This document shows, piece after piece, positions 38,049 to 45,886 of a stretch of DNA of 64,000 bases. The notes under the pieces were generated by a model. It was not told the origin of the DNA. It saw nothing but the letters and a program-made list of their open reading frames with translations, and did no database searches. The DNA is from Atopobium sp. UBA1382 (GTDB lineage: Bacteria > Actinomycetota > Coriobacteriia > Coriobacteriales > Atopobiaceae), in NCBI GenBank assembly GCA_002305805.1, contig DBQY01000009.1:79762-143761 (forward strand), read 5' to 3'. The translations under genes and the position numbers were made by a program. The first letter of the stretch is position 1, and every line of letters starts with the position of its first letter.

Positions 38049-38102
38049 CCCGAGTTACGCGCGCTCCAAACGTTCTTGCGGCGCGCGTAACTCGGGTTTT
38101 TT
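38049..38102 (+). terminator. Rho-independent terminator after the DedA gene
   Basis: CCCGAGTTACGCGCGC (38049-38064) pairs perfectly over 16 bp with 38081-38096 and is followed by a run of six T. It belongs to a family shared with 45751-45804, including the 3' flank GGGTTTTTTGTCCGT. Confidence 0.88.
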
Positions 38103-38118
38103 GTCCGTATGACCATCA

Positions 38119-38164
38119 ATCCCGGCTTGCGCACGCTCTCCTGCGCGCGCAAGCCGGGATTTTT
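38119..38164 (+). terminator. Second hairpin terminator in the same gap
   Basis: ATCCCGGCTTGCGC (38119-38132) pairs perfectly with 38147-38160, followed by T5. Together with the preceding hairpin it forms a two-hairpin cassette upstream of the TetR-type gene. Confidence 0.8.
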
Positions 38165-38235
38165 GGCACACGGGCGAGAAGAGCGCGCATCGCCCGTCCT
38201 TCTCGCCCTATGCAAAACCTCTCCCCAACCTTAAA

Positions 38236-38249
38236 ATGAACGTGTTCAT
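38236..38249. promoter_or_regulatory. Inverted repeat ATGAAC-GT-GTTCAT upstream of the TetR-type gene
   Basis: Two 6-bp half sites separated by two bases, 25 bp before the TetR ATG and within an AT-rich patch (TTAAAATGAACGTGTTCATA). TetR-family repressors typically bind such sites in their own promoters, so autoregulation of the five-gene operon is likely. Confidence 0.6.
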
Positions 38250-38274
38250 AAAAACGCTGGCGAGAAGGACCTCC

Positions 38275-38835
38275 ATGCCCAAGATCATCGAGAACCTGCG
38301 TGAGCGCATCCTCGACGCCGCGCGCGAGGCCCTGGCCGCCGACGGTTGGCGCGCCCTCTCCATGCGCGCCCTCGCTCAGCGCGTGGGCGTGGCTCCCGGG
38401 ACCCTCTACAACTACTTCTCCGACAAGGAGGAGATCGTCGCCACGCTCGCCCTCGCCGACTGGCAGGACGCGCTCGCGCGCATGGACGCCGTCGCGGCCC
38501 GCGCGACCGACCTCGAGCAGGGCCTTGCCGCGCTCTGTGACGAGCTCAACGCCTTCTCGGACGCCTACCGCCCCACGTGGCAGCAGTACGAGGGCGGCAG
38601 CGCCTCGAGCTACCTCACCCGCTACCACCGCATGCTCCGCGAGCAAGTCGCGCGCCCCGTGCGCGCCGTGACGGAGCGCGTCGGCCGCGCGGACCTCGCC
38701 CCGCTCGCGGACGTGCTGGCCGAGGCGCTTCTCGCCTGCTCGGTCAACGAGGACCTCGGAACCGCATCCATGGGCAAGCTGGCATCCGCCCTCGCCGCGG
38801 GCGCCCCGCATACAGAAGGAGGACAAGAATCGTGA
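38275..38835 (+). CDS. TetR-family transcriptional regulator
   Basis: 186 residues. The N-terminal helix-turn-helix reads ILDAAREALAADGWRALSMR then ALAQRVGVAPGTLYNYFSDK, the classic TetR pattern with YNYF in the recognition helix. The effector-binding domain is unspecific. ATG 38275 lies behind GAGAAGGA; an in-frame ATG at 38236 would start inside the operator and is rejected. It is the first gene of a five-gene unit: its stop overlaps the GTG of the next gene by 4 nt. Confidence 0.9.
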   Translation: MPKIIENLRERILDAAREALAADGWRALSMRALAQRVGVAPGTLYNYFSDKEEIVATLALADWQDALARMDAVAARATDLEQGLAALCDELNAFSDAYRPTWQQYEGGSASSYLTRYHRMLREQVARPVRAVTERVGRADLAPLADVLAEALLACSVNEDLGTASMGKLASALAAGAPHTEGGQES

Positions 38836-39767
38836 GCAGCTTCAAGGACCTGAGGATCGTCGACAACTTCTACCAGACGTCGGCGTTCTTCCCCATGCCG
38901 ACGGTGTGCATCTCCACGATGAACCCCGACGGCTCCCTCAACATCGGCTCGTACTCGCTGTGCTTCCCGTACTACATCGCCGGCAAGGACCGCTACGCGA
39001 TGCTGCTGGAGTGCCGCAACACGTCCAACACCTGCGCCAACCTGCTCCGCACGCACAAGTGCGCCCTCAACTTCATCCCCGACGACCGCGAGAGCTTCAA
39101 GGAGGCCGTGCGCCTGGGATTCCCCGGCCCCTCCGCCGAGAAGATGGGCGACCTCGCCTTTGAGATGGAGCCCGGCCAGGCCGACCCCTCTGACCCGCTG
39201 CGCCCGCCCGTGATCAAGACCGCGTTCCAGGTCTTCGAGTGCACCTGGGCCGCCGAGCTCGAGGGCGCCGACAAGTTCCGCGTGGAGGACATCGACGACG
39301 GCCACCCCGGCCCCTACAACGACTTCAACGGCATCACGTCCAAGTACGGCGCCCACTTCATCCTGCACATCGACAAGATCCTCATGAAGGAGCGCTACTA
39401 CGACGCCATCGTGAACGGCGTCACTAAGAACAGCTTCCCGCCCGTGCCCGTGGACTACGGCTACCGTGACTCCACCAACTTCTGGTACACGCGCTTCCCC
39501 AAGCTCGCCAAACCCATCGCCGAGCCCATCCCCGCCCCCAAGGAGGTGGACATCGAGTCCATCCGCTACGCGGCCAACCGCGCTGACGACACGGTCAAGT
39601 TCACTGACGAGGCGCTCAAGAACTTCGTCAAGGTGCCGCGCCCGTTCCTCAAGACCGTCCTCAACGGCTGCGTGGCCTGGGCCAAGGAGAACGGCGTCAC
39701 GCTCATCACCGACGAGCACGTCAAGATCATCAACGACAAGCGCCGCGCCGAGAAGGACAAGCGCTGA
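38832..39767 (+). CDS. Flavin-reductase-like (FMN-binding split-barrel) protein
   Basis: 311 residues. The first 210 resemble flavoredoxin-type flavin reductases: MPTVCISTMNPDGSLNIGSYSL, then CANLLRTHKCALNFIPDD, the pattern that binds FMN. A C-terminal extension of about 100 residues (EVDIESIRYAANRADDTVKF, then LKTVLNGCVAWAKENGV) is not typical and may add a subdomain. GTG start overlaps the TetR stop (GTGA), with AGAAGGAGG upstream. It probably supplies electrons or carries out a reduction in the operon's unknown pathway. Confidence 0.72.
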   Translation: MSSFKDLRIVDNFYQTSAFFPMPTVCISTMNPDGSLNIGSYSLCFPYYIAGKDRYAMLLECRNTSNTCANLLRTHKCALNFIPDDRESFKEAVRLGFPGPSAEKMGDLAFEMEPGQADPSDPLRPPVIKTAFQVFECTWAAELEGADKFRVEDIDDGHPGPYNDFNGITSKYGAHFILHIDKILMKERYYDAIVNGVTKNSFPPVPVDYGYRDSTNFWYTRFPKLAKPIAEPIPAPKEVDIESIRYAANRADDTVKFTDEALKNFVKVPRPFLKTVLNGCVAWAKENGVTLITDEHVKIINDKRRAEKDKR

Positions 39768-40396
39768 TGGGCGGGGGCATCACTGTCACGATGGCACTCG
39801 TGGACTGCGTTCCCGTGGCCCTGTTCCTCGTGGCCGCCGTCATCCTCCAGCGCGACCTCTACGACCGTCTGCCCAAGGGAGCCTACTCGCTCGTGGCGGC
39901 CGGCTCCATCATGGCATTTCTCGGCGGCTTCATGAAGGCGCTCTGGAAGATCCTCTACGCCACGGGCGTCTGCGACTACGTCTTTCTCGACCATGCGCTC
40001 TTCACGCTGCAGGGGCCGGGCTTCCTGCTCTTCTTCCTGGGGCTCACGGGCCTCTTCTGGAAGGGCGAGAAGAACGCCTCTTCGGCACTCGCCGCGGGCG
40101 CGGCCCCGGCGGCCACCACGACCTCGATCCCGTTCATCGTCATGCAGGTCGTGGGGCTCGGCGGGGCGCAGGTCCTTCTCGCCGCCGAGGGCGACCGCAG
40201 GGGCAAGAGGCTCGTGCCTGTGGCCTTTGCGCTGGCCTTCGTCTTCATGCTGGGCATGGGCTACCTCGGCGCCAAGTTCGACGACTCGAGCTCCATGCAC
40301 TGGGTCGCCCAGCTCACCAACACGCTGTCCATGGCCTGCTTCCTGTGGGGCACCCTCATGCTCCACGCGGCGGACCCAAAGAAGAAGGAGAACTAG
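39767..40396 (+). CDS. Hypothetical polytopic membrane protein
   Basis: 209 residues with about six hydrophobic segments. The start overlaps the preceding stop (TGATG), so translation is coupled. Visible features are GSIMAFLGGFMKALWKILYATGVCDYVF and GGAQVLLAAEGDRRGKRLVP, each in fragments with charged turns. I recognise no family. Its place between a flavin-reductase-like protein and an NAD(P)-binding protein suggests a membrane partner for the same process. Confidence 0.75.
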   Translation: MGGGITVTMALVDCVPVALFLVAAVILQRDLYDRLPKGAYSLVAAGSIMAFLGGFMKALWKILYATGVCDYVFLDHALFTLQGPGFLLFFLGLTGLFWKGEKNASSALAAGAAPAATTTSIPFIVMQVVGLGGAQVLLAAEGDRRGKRLVPVAFALAFVFMLGMGYLGAKFDDSSSMHWVAQLTNTLSMACFLWGTLMLHAADPKKKEN

Positions 40397-41305
40397 ATGA
40401 AGGTCGTTCTCGCGGGAGCCTTTGGCAAGCTGGGCTCCGACATCCTGCGCGCGCTGTGCGCGACCGACCACCAGATCGTGGCCGCCGACGCCGTGGTGCG
40501 CGTCCCCGACGACGTGGACGCGTCCCGCTTTGAGACGCGTCGGATCGACGTCACCCGCCCGGAGACCCTGGAGGGCCTCTGCGACGGCGCCGACGTGGTG
40601 GTGACCACCGTCGGCCTCACCGGCGCGTCCACGCGCTTCACCAACTACGACATCGACTACCAGGGCAACCTCAACCTGATCGAGGCGGCGCGCGCCGCCG
40701 GCGTGACACACTTCGGCTACGTCAGCGTCATCAACGCCGACAAGGGCGAGGGCATCCCGATGGTCCACAGCAAGTTCATGCTGGAGGAGGCACTCAAGGC
40801 GTCCGGCCTCACCTACGTGATCTGGCGCCCCACGGGCTACTTCTACGACATCGCGCACGTCTTCTGGCCCATGATCAAGTCCAAGAGTGTCCAGCTGCTC
40901 AAGACCAAGGGCGGCTTCGAGCCGCGTGCCAACGTCGTGGACACCCGCGACTTTGCCCGCTTCATCCTTGAGACCATGTGCGATGACAACAAGACCTACT
41001 CCGTGGGCGGCACCGAGACCTACACCTACCGCCAGATCGCCGAGATGTTCTACAACGCCGACGGCGTCACGAACGGCCCGGTCAAGACCGTGCCGGCGTT
41101 CATGATGGACGTGCTGGGGATGCTTCCCAAGATCAAGGCGCAGGGCAAGTCCGACGTGCTCAAGTTCTCAAAGTTCACGCTGCTCAACGACTGCGTGGGC
41201 GACACGGAGATCCCCGGCCGCAGCTTCAAGGAGTACATCGCCGAGAAGAGCTACGCGCCCGTGATCGAGGCCGAGCTCGCCGCCAAGGCCGCTAAGGAGG
41301 CATAA
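40397..41305 (+). CDS. NAD(P)-binding atypical short-chain dehydrogenase (NmrA/SDR_a-like)
   Basis: 302 residues. The dinucleotide loop is VVLAGAFGKLGSDILRAL (GxxGxxG near residues 7-13), followed by DVVVTTVGLTGAST and the modified active-site stretch VSVINADKGEGIPMVHSKFMLEEALKASG in which Tyr-x3-Lys is replaced by His-x-Lys; this is the atypical SDR pattern. YVIWRPTGYFYDI and NVVDTRDFARFILE are conserved in sugar- and quinone-binding relatives. It follows the membrane protein without a gap. The substrate is unknown. Confidence 0.82.
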   Translation: MKVVLAGAFGKLGSDILRALCATDHQIVAADAVVRVPDDVDASRFETRRIDVTRPETLEGLCDGADVVVTTVGLTGASTRFTNYDIDYQGNLNLIEAARAAGVTHFGYVSVINADKGEGIPMVHSKFMLEEALKASGLTYVIWRPTGYFYDIAHVFWPMIKSKSVQLLKTKGGFEPRANVVDTRDFARFILETMCDDNKTYSVGGTETYTYRQIAEMFYNADGVTNGPVKTVPAFMMDVLGMLPKIKAQGKSDVLKFSKFTLLNDCVGDTEIPGRSFKEYIAEKSYAPVIEAELAAKAAKEA

Positions 41306-41306
41306 C

Positions 41307-42077
41307 GTGAACTGGGTACTTATCGGCACGCTCTTCTGCGTCGCCCTCGTGGCCTGCTGCCTGGGCTTCAGGCGCTTCGTGTGGTTCATGTCCATCGGCT
41401 ACGGCCTCGCCGTGGCCGCGATCGCGCTCGCCACGCTCGTGGCCGGTGCGGGCATCACGGGCAACCCGCTCACGCCGGGACTTGTCGCCGGGCTTCTCGT
41501 CTGCCTCGCCTACGGGGTACGCCTGGGCGTCTTCCTGTGGCAGCGCGAGATGGGCAACGCCGCCTATCGCAAGGTGCTCGCCACCAAGGTGGGCGACGAG
41601 CCGCCCGTCTTTGTGAAGGCGCTCGCGTGGCTCTTCATGGGCGCGCTCTACGTCTGCGAAACGGCAGGGCTGCACCTGCGCCTGGCCAACGGCACGCCCG
41701 ACGACGCCGTGCTGTGGGTCGGCGTGGTGGTCATGGCGGCCGGAGCCGTGATCGAGGCCGTGGCCGACCAGCAGAAGAGCGCCCAGAAGGCCAAGCACCC
41801 GGACCTGCCGGCCACCGAGGGGCTCTTCTCCATCGTGCGCTGTCCCAACTACCTGGGCGAGATGCTCTTCTGGACCGGCGTCCTCATCGCCGGCGCGACG
41901 AGCCTTGCCGGCGCGGGCCAGTGGGCCATGGCGCTCGTCGGCTTTGTCTGCATCATCTTCATCATGCTCGACGGCGCGCGGCGCATGGCCAAGGGCCACG
42001 AGGAGCGCTACGGCACGGACCCCAGGTACCGCGCCTACGCCGACCGTACCAAGCTGATCATCCCGTTCGTCTGGTAG
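41307..42077 (+). CDS. DUF1295/steroid 5-alpha-reductase-like membrane protein
   Basis: 256 residues with about seven hydrophobic helices. The C-terminal signature GLFSIVRCPNYLGEMLFWTG, then GHEERYGTDPRYRAYADRTKLIIPFVW, is that of the DUF1295/isoprenylcysteine methyltransferase/steroid 5-alpha-reductase superfamily, which acts on hydrophobic substrates in the membrane using NADPH or SAM. GTG start behind AAGGAGG, 1 nt after the SDR stop. Last gene of the TetR operon, followed by a perfect hairpin. Confidence 0.85.
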   Translation: MNWVLIGTLFCVALVACCLGFRRFVWFMSIGYGLAVAAIALATLVAGAGITGNPLTPGLVAGLLVCLAYGVRLGVFLWQREMGNAAYRKVLATKVGDEPPVFVKALAWLFMGALYVCETAGLHLRLANGTPDDAVLWVGVVVMAAGAVIEAVADQQKSAQKAKHPDLPATEGLFSIVRCPNYLGEMLFWTGVLIAGATSLAGAGQWAMALVGFVCIIFIMLDGARRMAKGHEERYGTDPRYRAYADRTKLIIPFVW

Positions 42078-42082
42078 GCGCG

Positions 42083-42116
42083 CGGGGGACGGGGCGCGCA
42101 GCCGTCCCGTCCCCCG
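42083..42116 (+). terminator. Perfect 11-bp hairpin after the TetR operon
   Basis: CGGGGGACGGG (42083-42093) pairs with CCCGTCCCCCG (42106-42116). No T-run follows, yet its position between the DUF1295 stop and the pfl promoter region fits a terminator. Confidence 0.6.
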
Positions 42117-42300
42117 AGTGCGGTCAGGACACCACCACAAGTTGACGTTGCTCTTCTCGGCAGGCACTACATCTTGTTGTATTGAAGGCTTGTTTCACCC
42201 TTCTAACTTATTCTCGCCCACAGTCGCGCCCATACGTGGTAGTTTTGTGCTGCCGCGTTGTGCGGCGACCGATGCAACGACGCAAAAAGGAGCGTGAGCA

Positions 42301-44391
42301 GTGAGTCAGCAGGAGGCATGGGCCGGCTTTGTCGGCGGCAACTGGGAGCACGAGATCGACGTCCGTGACTTCATCCAGAAGAACTACACCCCCTACGATG
42401 GCGACGAGTCCTTCCTCGCCGGCCCCACGGAGAACACCAGCAAGCTCTGGGGCGAGGTCATGGACCTCTTCCAGCAGGAGCGCGAGCACAACGGCGTCCT
42501 CGACATGGACACCGACCTCGTCTCCACGATCATCTCCCACCCCGCGGGCTACATCGATCAGCCGCTCGAGAAGATCGTGGGCCTGCAGACCGAGAAGCCG
42601 CTCAAGCGCGCCCTCATGGTCAACGGCGGCATCCGCATGGCCGTGGCCGCCTGCAAGCAGAACGGCTACGAGGTCGACCCGGAGATCGTGAACATCTACA
42701 CGAACTACCGCAAGACCCACAACGCCGGCGTCTTTGACGTCTACACGCCCGAGATGCGCGCCTGCCGTCACAGCCACATCATCACCGGCCTGCCCGACGC
42801 CTACGGCCGCGGCCGCATCATCGGCGACTACCGCCGCGTCGCCCTCTACGGCGTCGACCGCCTCATCGAGGAGAAGAAGGCCGAGCACGCCGGCACCCAG
42901 AAGACCATGAACGAGGCCACGATCCGTCACCGCGAGGAGCTCGCGGAGCAGATTCGCGCCCTCCAGGAGCTCAACCAGCTCGGCAAGATCTACGGCTTCG
43001 ACATCTCCCAGCCCGCCAAGACCTTCCAGGAGGCCGTGCAGTGGCTGTACTTCGGCTACCTCGCCGCGGTCAAGGAGCAGAACGGCGCCGCCATGTCCAT
43101 CGGCCGCAACTCCACGTTCCTGGACATCTACGCCGAGCGCGACCTCAAGAACGGCGTCATCACCGAGGCTGAGGCGCAGGAGATCATCGACCACCTCGTC
43201 ATGAAGCTCCGCATGGTCAAGTTCGCCCGCACCCCGGAGTACAACGAGCTCTTCTCCGGCGACCCACAGTGGGTCACCGAGTCCCTCGGCGGCATGGGCG
43301 TCGACGGCCGCTCCATGGTCACCAAGACCGCTTTCCGCTACCTCCACACCCTTGAGAACATGGGCACCAGCCCCGAGCCCAACCTCACGGTGCTCTGGTC
43401 CACGCGCCTTCCGGAGGCCTTCAAGCGCTACTGCGCCAAGATCTCCATCACCACCAGCTCCATCCAGTACGAGAACGACGACCTCATGCGCGTCTACCAC
43501 GGAGACGACTACGCGATCGCGTGCTGCGTGTCCTCGATGCGCATCGGCAAGGAGATGCAGTTCTTCGGCGCCCGCGCCAACCTCGCCAAGTGCCTCCTCT
43601 ACGCCATCAACGGCGGCCGTGACGAGAAGACCGGCGAGCAGGTCGGCCCGAAGTTCCGTCCGGTCGAGGGCGACTACCTCGACTACGATGACGTCGTGTC
43701 CAAGTACCGCGACATGATGCAGTGGCTCGCCGAGGTCTACGTCAACTCGCTGAACATCATCCACTACATGCACGACAAGTACTGCTACGAGCGCCTGCAG
43801 ATGGCCCTGCACGACGAGCACGTGCACCGCTGGTTCGCCACGGGCATCGCCGGCCTCTCCGTCGTGGCCGACTCCCTCTCCGCGATCAAGTACGCCAAGG
43901 TCAAGGTCATCCGCGACGAGACCGGCCTCGTGACCGACTACCAGGTGGAGGGCGACTTCCCCAAGTACGGCAACGACGACGACCGCGTGGACCAGATCGC
44001 CCACGACGTGGTCGAGGTCTTCATGAAGTACGTCCGCGAGACCGACACCTACCGCAACTCCGTCCCGACGACCTCGATCCTCACGATCACCTCGAACGTC
44101 GTCTACGGCAACGCCACCGGCAACACGCCCGACGGCCGTCGCGCCGGCGAGCCCTTCGCCCCGGGCGCCAACCCGATGCACCGTCGTGACACCCACGGCG
44201 CCGTCGCGTCGCTGGCCTCCGTCGCCAAGCTCCCGTTCAAGGACGCCCAGGACGGCATCTCCAACACGTTCTCCATCGTGCCCAACGCCCTCGGCAAGGA
44301 CGGCGCCGTCATGTTCGACGAGCTCGACCTCGACGCCCTCGGCGTGGACATCCAGATCGAGAACCCCGCCCCCGACTGCGGCTGCTGCTAG
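42301..44391 (+). CDS. pflB: Pyruvate formate-lyase core without the glycyl-radical domain
   Basis: Cleaves pyruvate with CoA to acetyl-CoA and formate. 696 residues match PFL from the N-terminus to [11 protein letters not shown]; the active-site cysteine pair is Cys408-Cys409 in IACCVSSM. Canonical PFLs (about 740-760 residues) continue directly into the C-terminal domain with the radical glycine. Here that domain is absent: the protein ends with a different tail (about 29 residues) rich in Asp and closing in DCGCC. The missing domain is a separate gene 112 bp downstream. GTG start with AAGGAG 8 nt upstream. The activase gene follows, so this is the functional anaerobic PFL locus. Confidence 0.95.
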   Translation: MSQQEAWAGFVGGNWEHEIDVRDFIQKNYTPYDGDESFLAGPTENTSKLWGEVMDLFQQEREHNGVLDMDTDLVSTIISHPAGYIDQPLEKIVGLQTEKPLKRALMVNGGIRMAVAACKQNGYEVDPEIVNIYTNYRKTHNAGVFDVYTPEMRACRHSHIITGLPDAYGRGRIIGDYRRVALYGVDRLIEEKKAEHAGTQKTMNEATIRHREELAEQIRALQELNQLGKIYGFDISQPAKTFQEAVQWLYFGYLAAVKEQNGAAMSIGRNSTFLDIYAERDLKNGVITEAEAQEIIDHLVMKLRMVKFARTPEYNELFSGDPQWVTESLGGMGVDGRSMVTKTAFRYLHTLENMGTSPEPNLTVLWSTRLPEAFKRYCAKISITTSSIQYENDDLMRVYHGDDYAIACCVSSMRIGKEMQFFGARANLAKCLLYAINGGRDEKTGEQVGPKFRPVEGDYLDYDDVVSKYRDMMQWLAEVYVNSLNIIHYMHDKYCYERLQMALHDEHVHRWFATGIAGLSVVADSLSAIKYAKVKVIRDETGLVTDYQVEGDFPKYGNDDDRVDQIAHDVVEVFMKYVRETDTYRNSVPTTSILTITSNVVYGNATGNTPDGRRAGEPFAPGANPMHRRDTHGAVASLASVAKLPFKDAQDGISNTFSIVPNALGKDGAVMFDELDLDALGVDIQIENPAPDCGCC

Positions 44392-44406
44392 GCCGTTCGG
44401 AGGATT

Positions 44407-44439
44407 CGACAAATGACAGCTGTCTAGTGTCATTTGTCG
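44407..44439. promoter_or_regulatory. Perfect 11-bp hairpin between the two PFL genes
   Basis: CGACAAATGAC (44407-44417) pairs with GTCATTTGTCG (44429-44439). The loop region holds an overlapping palindrome GACAGCTGTC (44415-44424), so two alternative folds or a protein site are possible. A partial terminator or processing site would set the ratio of the two PFL chains. Confidence 0.6.
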
Positions 44440-44461
44440 GGTACACTGTGAGAGACAGGAA

Positions 44462-44484
44462 GGGTCGCCCCGTCGGGGCGACCC
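44462..44484. promoter_or_regulatory. Perfect 10-bp GC hairpin before the radical-domain gene
   Basis: GGGTCGCCCC (44462-44471) and GGGGCGACCC (44475-44484) pair around a GTC loop, ending 19 nt before the ATG and just upstream of the ribosome binding site AAGGGA. It could protect the 5' end of a processed mRNA. Confidence 0.55.
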
Positions 44485-44503
44485 ACGCGAGAAGGGAACT
44501 CAC

Positions 44504-44752
44504 ATGAGCGCTACCGTTGCTCCCGAGCAGGTCGACAACCTCGTCAGCATGATCGACGGCTACGTCGAGGAGGGTGGTCACCACCTCAACGTCAACGTCT
44601 TCACCAAGGAGACCCTGCTTGACGCCCAGGCCCACCCCGAGAAGTACCCGCAGCTGACAATCCGCGTCTCCGGCTACGCGGTGAAGTTCAACTCCCTCAC
44701 CAAGAAGCAGCAGGACGACGTCATCTCCCGTACCTTCCACGAGGCGATGTAA
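44504..44752 (+). CDS. Stand-alone glycyl-radical domain of pyruvate formate-lyase
   Basis: An 82-residue protein that is the C-terminal domain of PFL and nothing else: [20 protein letters not shown], then [20 protein letters not shown], ending RTFHEAM. The radical glycine is Gly57 in RVSGYAV. It matches the last 65-70 residues of ordinary PFLs, which the preceding 696-residue core lacks, so the two chains should assemble into one enzyme and the activase should act on this chain. It resembles the radical half of GrcA/YfiD, the spare-part protein that repairs oxygen-cut PFL in E. coli, but without that protein's N-terminal region and here it replaces rather than backs up the domain. ATG follows GAGAAGGGAA. 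Confidence 0.93.
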   Translation: MSATVAPEQVDNLVSMIDGYVEEGGHHLNVNVFTKETLLDAQAHPEKYPQLTIRVSGYAVKFNSLTKKQQDDVISRTFHEAM

Positions 44753-44775
44753 GGTCAACCTGACCTGTCCGTAAG

Positions 44776-44853
44776 GCGGGCGGGGAGGTTGCTTCGCAAA
44801 GTGCTTCGCGCCTTTGGCGCTCAGGAACTTTGCTCCGCAACCTCCCCGCCCGC
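44776..44853 (+). terminator. Large hairpin after the PFL genes
   Basis: GCGGGCGGGGAGGTTGC (44776-44792) pairs perfectly over 17 bp with 44837-44853; inside, TTCGCAAAG and CTTTGC extend the fold. A short T-rich stretch follows. It separates the PFL chains from the activase gene. Confidence 0.75.
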
Positions 44854-44899
44854 TTCTGTCTATCATGGTTGCATACAGGTCTGGGTGGAAGGTACGGAT

Positions 44900-45712
44900 G
44901 TGACTGTGGATACCGAGGGATGTGCTCGTGACGTTGACGTGGTTGGGCGGGTGCACTCCACCGAGAGCTTTGGGACGGTGGACGGTCCCGGTACCAGGTT
45001 CGTGGTGTTCTGCCAGGGCTGCCCGATGCGCTGCCAGTACTGCCACAACCCCGACACCTGGGAGTTCGCCCGCGCGGACGGCGCTGGTCCCGGGACCAGC
45101 GTGACGGTCGGCGAGCTGCTCGAGCGCTACGAGCGCAACCGCCCCTTCTATCGCACCGGCGGCATCACCGTCACGGGCGGGGAGCCCATGGCGCAGCCCG
45201 ACTTCGTGGCGGCCCTCTTCCGCGCCGCCCACGCCGCCCCGGCCGGCCGCATCCACACCTGCCTGGACACCTCCGCGGCCACGTTCTCCGCGGCGCACGC
45301 CGAGCGCTTCTCGGCGCTGCTCGATGCCACCGACATGGTTCTTCTCGACATCAAGACGTCGGACCCCGCGCTGCACGAGACGCTCTGCGGGCTGAGCGCG
45401 AGCCACGCCCTCGAGCTCGGCGATGAGCTCGCGCAGCGGCGCATCCCCACCCTGGTGCGCCACGTGGTCGTGCCCGGTCTCACCGACTCCGAGGAGGAGT
45501 GCGCGGCCGTCGGTCGCATCATCGGGGACTGGGACAACGTCGTGGGGCTGGACTTCCTCCCCTACCACACCCTCGGCAAGACCAAGTACGACAAGCTCGG
45601 CATCGAGTACCCGCTCAAGGGCGTCAAGGCCATGAACGCCGCGCGCGCCAAGGAGCTGCGGCAGGTGGCCCTTCTCGCCCGCGCCCAGCGCCGTGCCGAA
45701 CGCGGAAAGTAA
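44900..45712 (+). CDS. pflA: Pyruvate formate-lyase activating enzyme
   Basis: A radical SAM enzyme that abstracts hydrogen from the PFL glycine. About 270 residues. The [4Fe-4S] motif is C41-x3-C45-x2-C48 in CQGCPMRCQYCHNPDTW; VTVTGGEPMAQPDF (actual ITVTGGEPMAQPDF) is the SAM-binding GGEP region and LLDIKTSDPALHETL a further family block. VHSTESFGTVDGPGTRFVVF precedes the cluster. GTG 44900 lies behind GGAAGG at 7 nt; a GTG at 44906 is the alternative. It lies 147 bp after the radical-domain gene, on the same strand. Its target here is the small separate chain. Confidence 0.94.
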   Translation: MTVDTEGCARDVDVVGRVHSTESFGTVDGPGTRFVVFCQGCPMRCQYCHNPDTWEFARADGAGPGTSVTVGELLERYERNRPFYRTGGITVTGGEPMAQPDFVAALFRAAHAAPAGRIHTCLDTSAATFSAAHAERFSALLDATDMVLLDIKTSDPALHETLCGLSASHALELGDELAQRRIPTLVRHVVVPGLTDSEEECAAVGRIIGDWDNVVGLDFLPYHTLGKTKYDKLGIEYPLKGVKAMNAARAKELRQVALLARAQRRAERGK

Positions 45713-45750
45713 CGCCAAGAATTCCAAGTAGCGCGCAGTGCGCCAAGAAT

Positions 45751-45804
45751 CCCGAGTTACGCGAGCTGTAGTTTGAAGTTTTGCGCGCGTAGCCCGGGTT
45801 TTTT
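45751..45804 (+). terminator. Hairpin terminator after pflA
   Basis: CCCGAGTTACGCG (45751-45763) pairs with 45786-45798 (one G-U pair and one mismatch) and is followed by a T-run. Sequence is closely related to the terminator at 38049-38102. Confidence 0.8.
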
Positions 45805-45816
45805 GTCCGTTTGGAC

Positions 45817-45866
45817 AAGAATCCGGAGTTACGCGCGGCGAGAAGAACGCGCAACTCCGGATTCTT
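45817..45866. terminator. Second hairpin between convergent pflA and DAHP synthase genes
   Basis: AAGAATCCGGAGTT (45817-45830) pairs perfectly with AACTCCGGATTCTT (45853-45866); the loop contains ACGCGCGGCGAGAAG. Read leftward it ends in AAGAAT/T-poor flank, so it may serve the leftward DAHP synthase gene. Confidence 0.65.
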
Positions 45867-45886
45867 GGCAGAGATGACAGGGTGCC

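Noticed and set aside
44380..44520. Frameshift or sequencing error joining the PFL core and radical domain
   Set aside because: The core has its own distinct tail and stop, 112 bp of structured spacer follow, and the small ORF has its own ribosome binding site and ATG. A one-base error cannot restore a canonical PFL.
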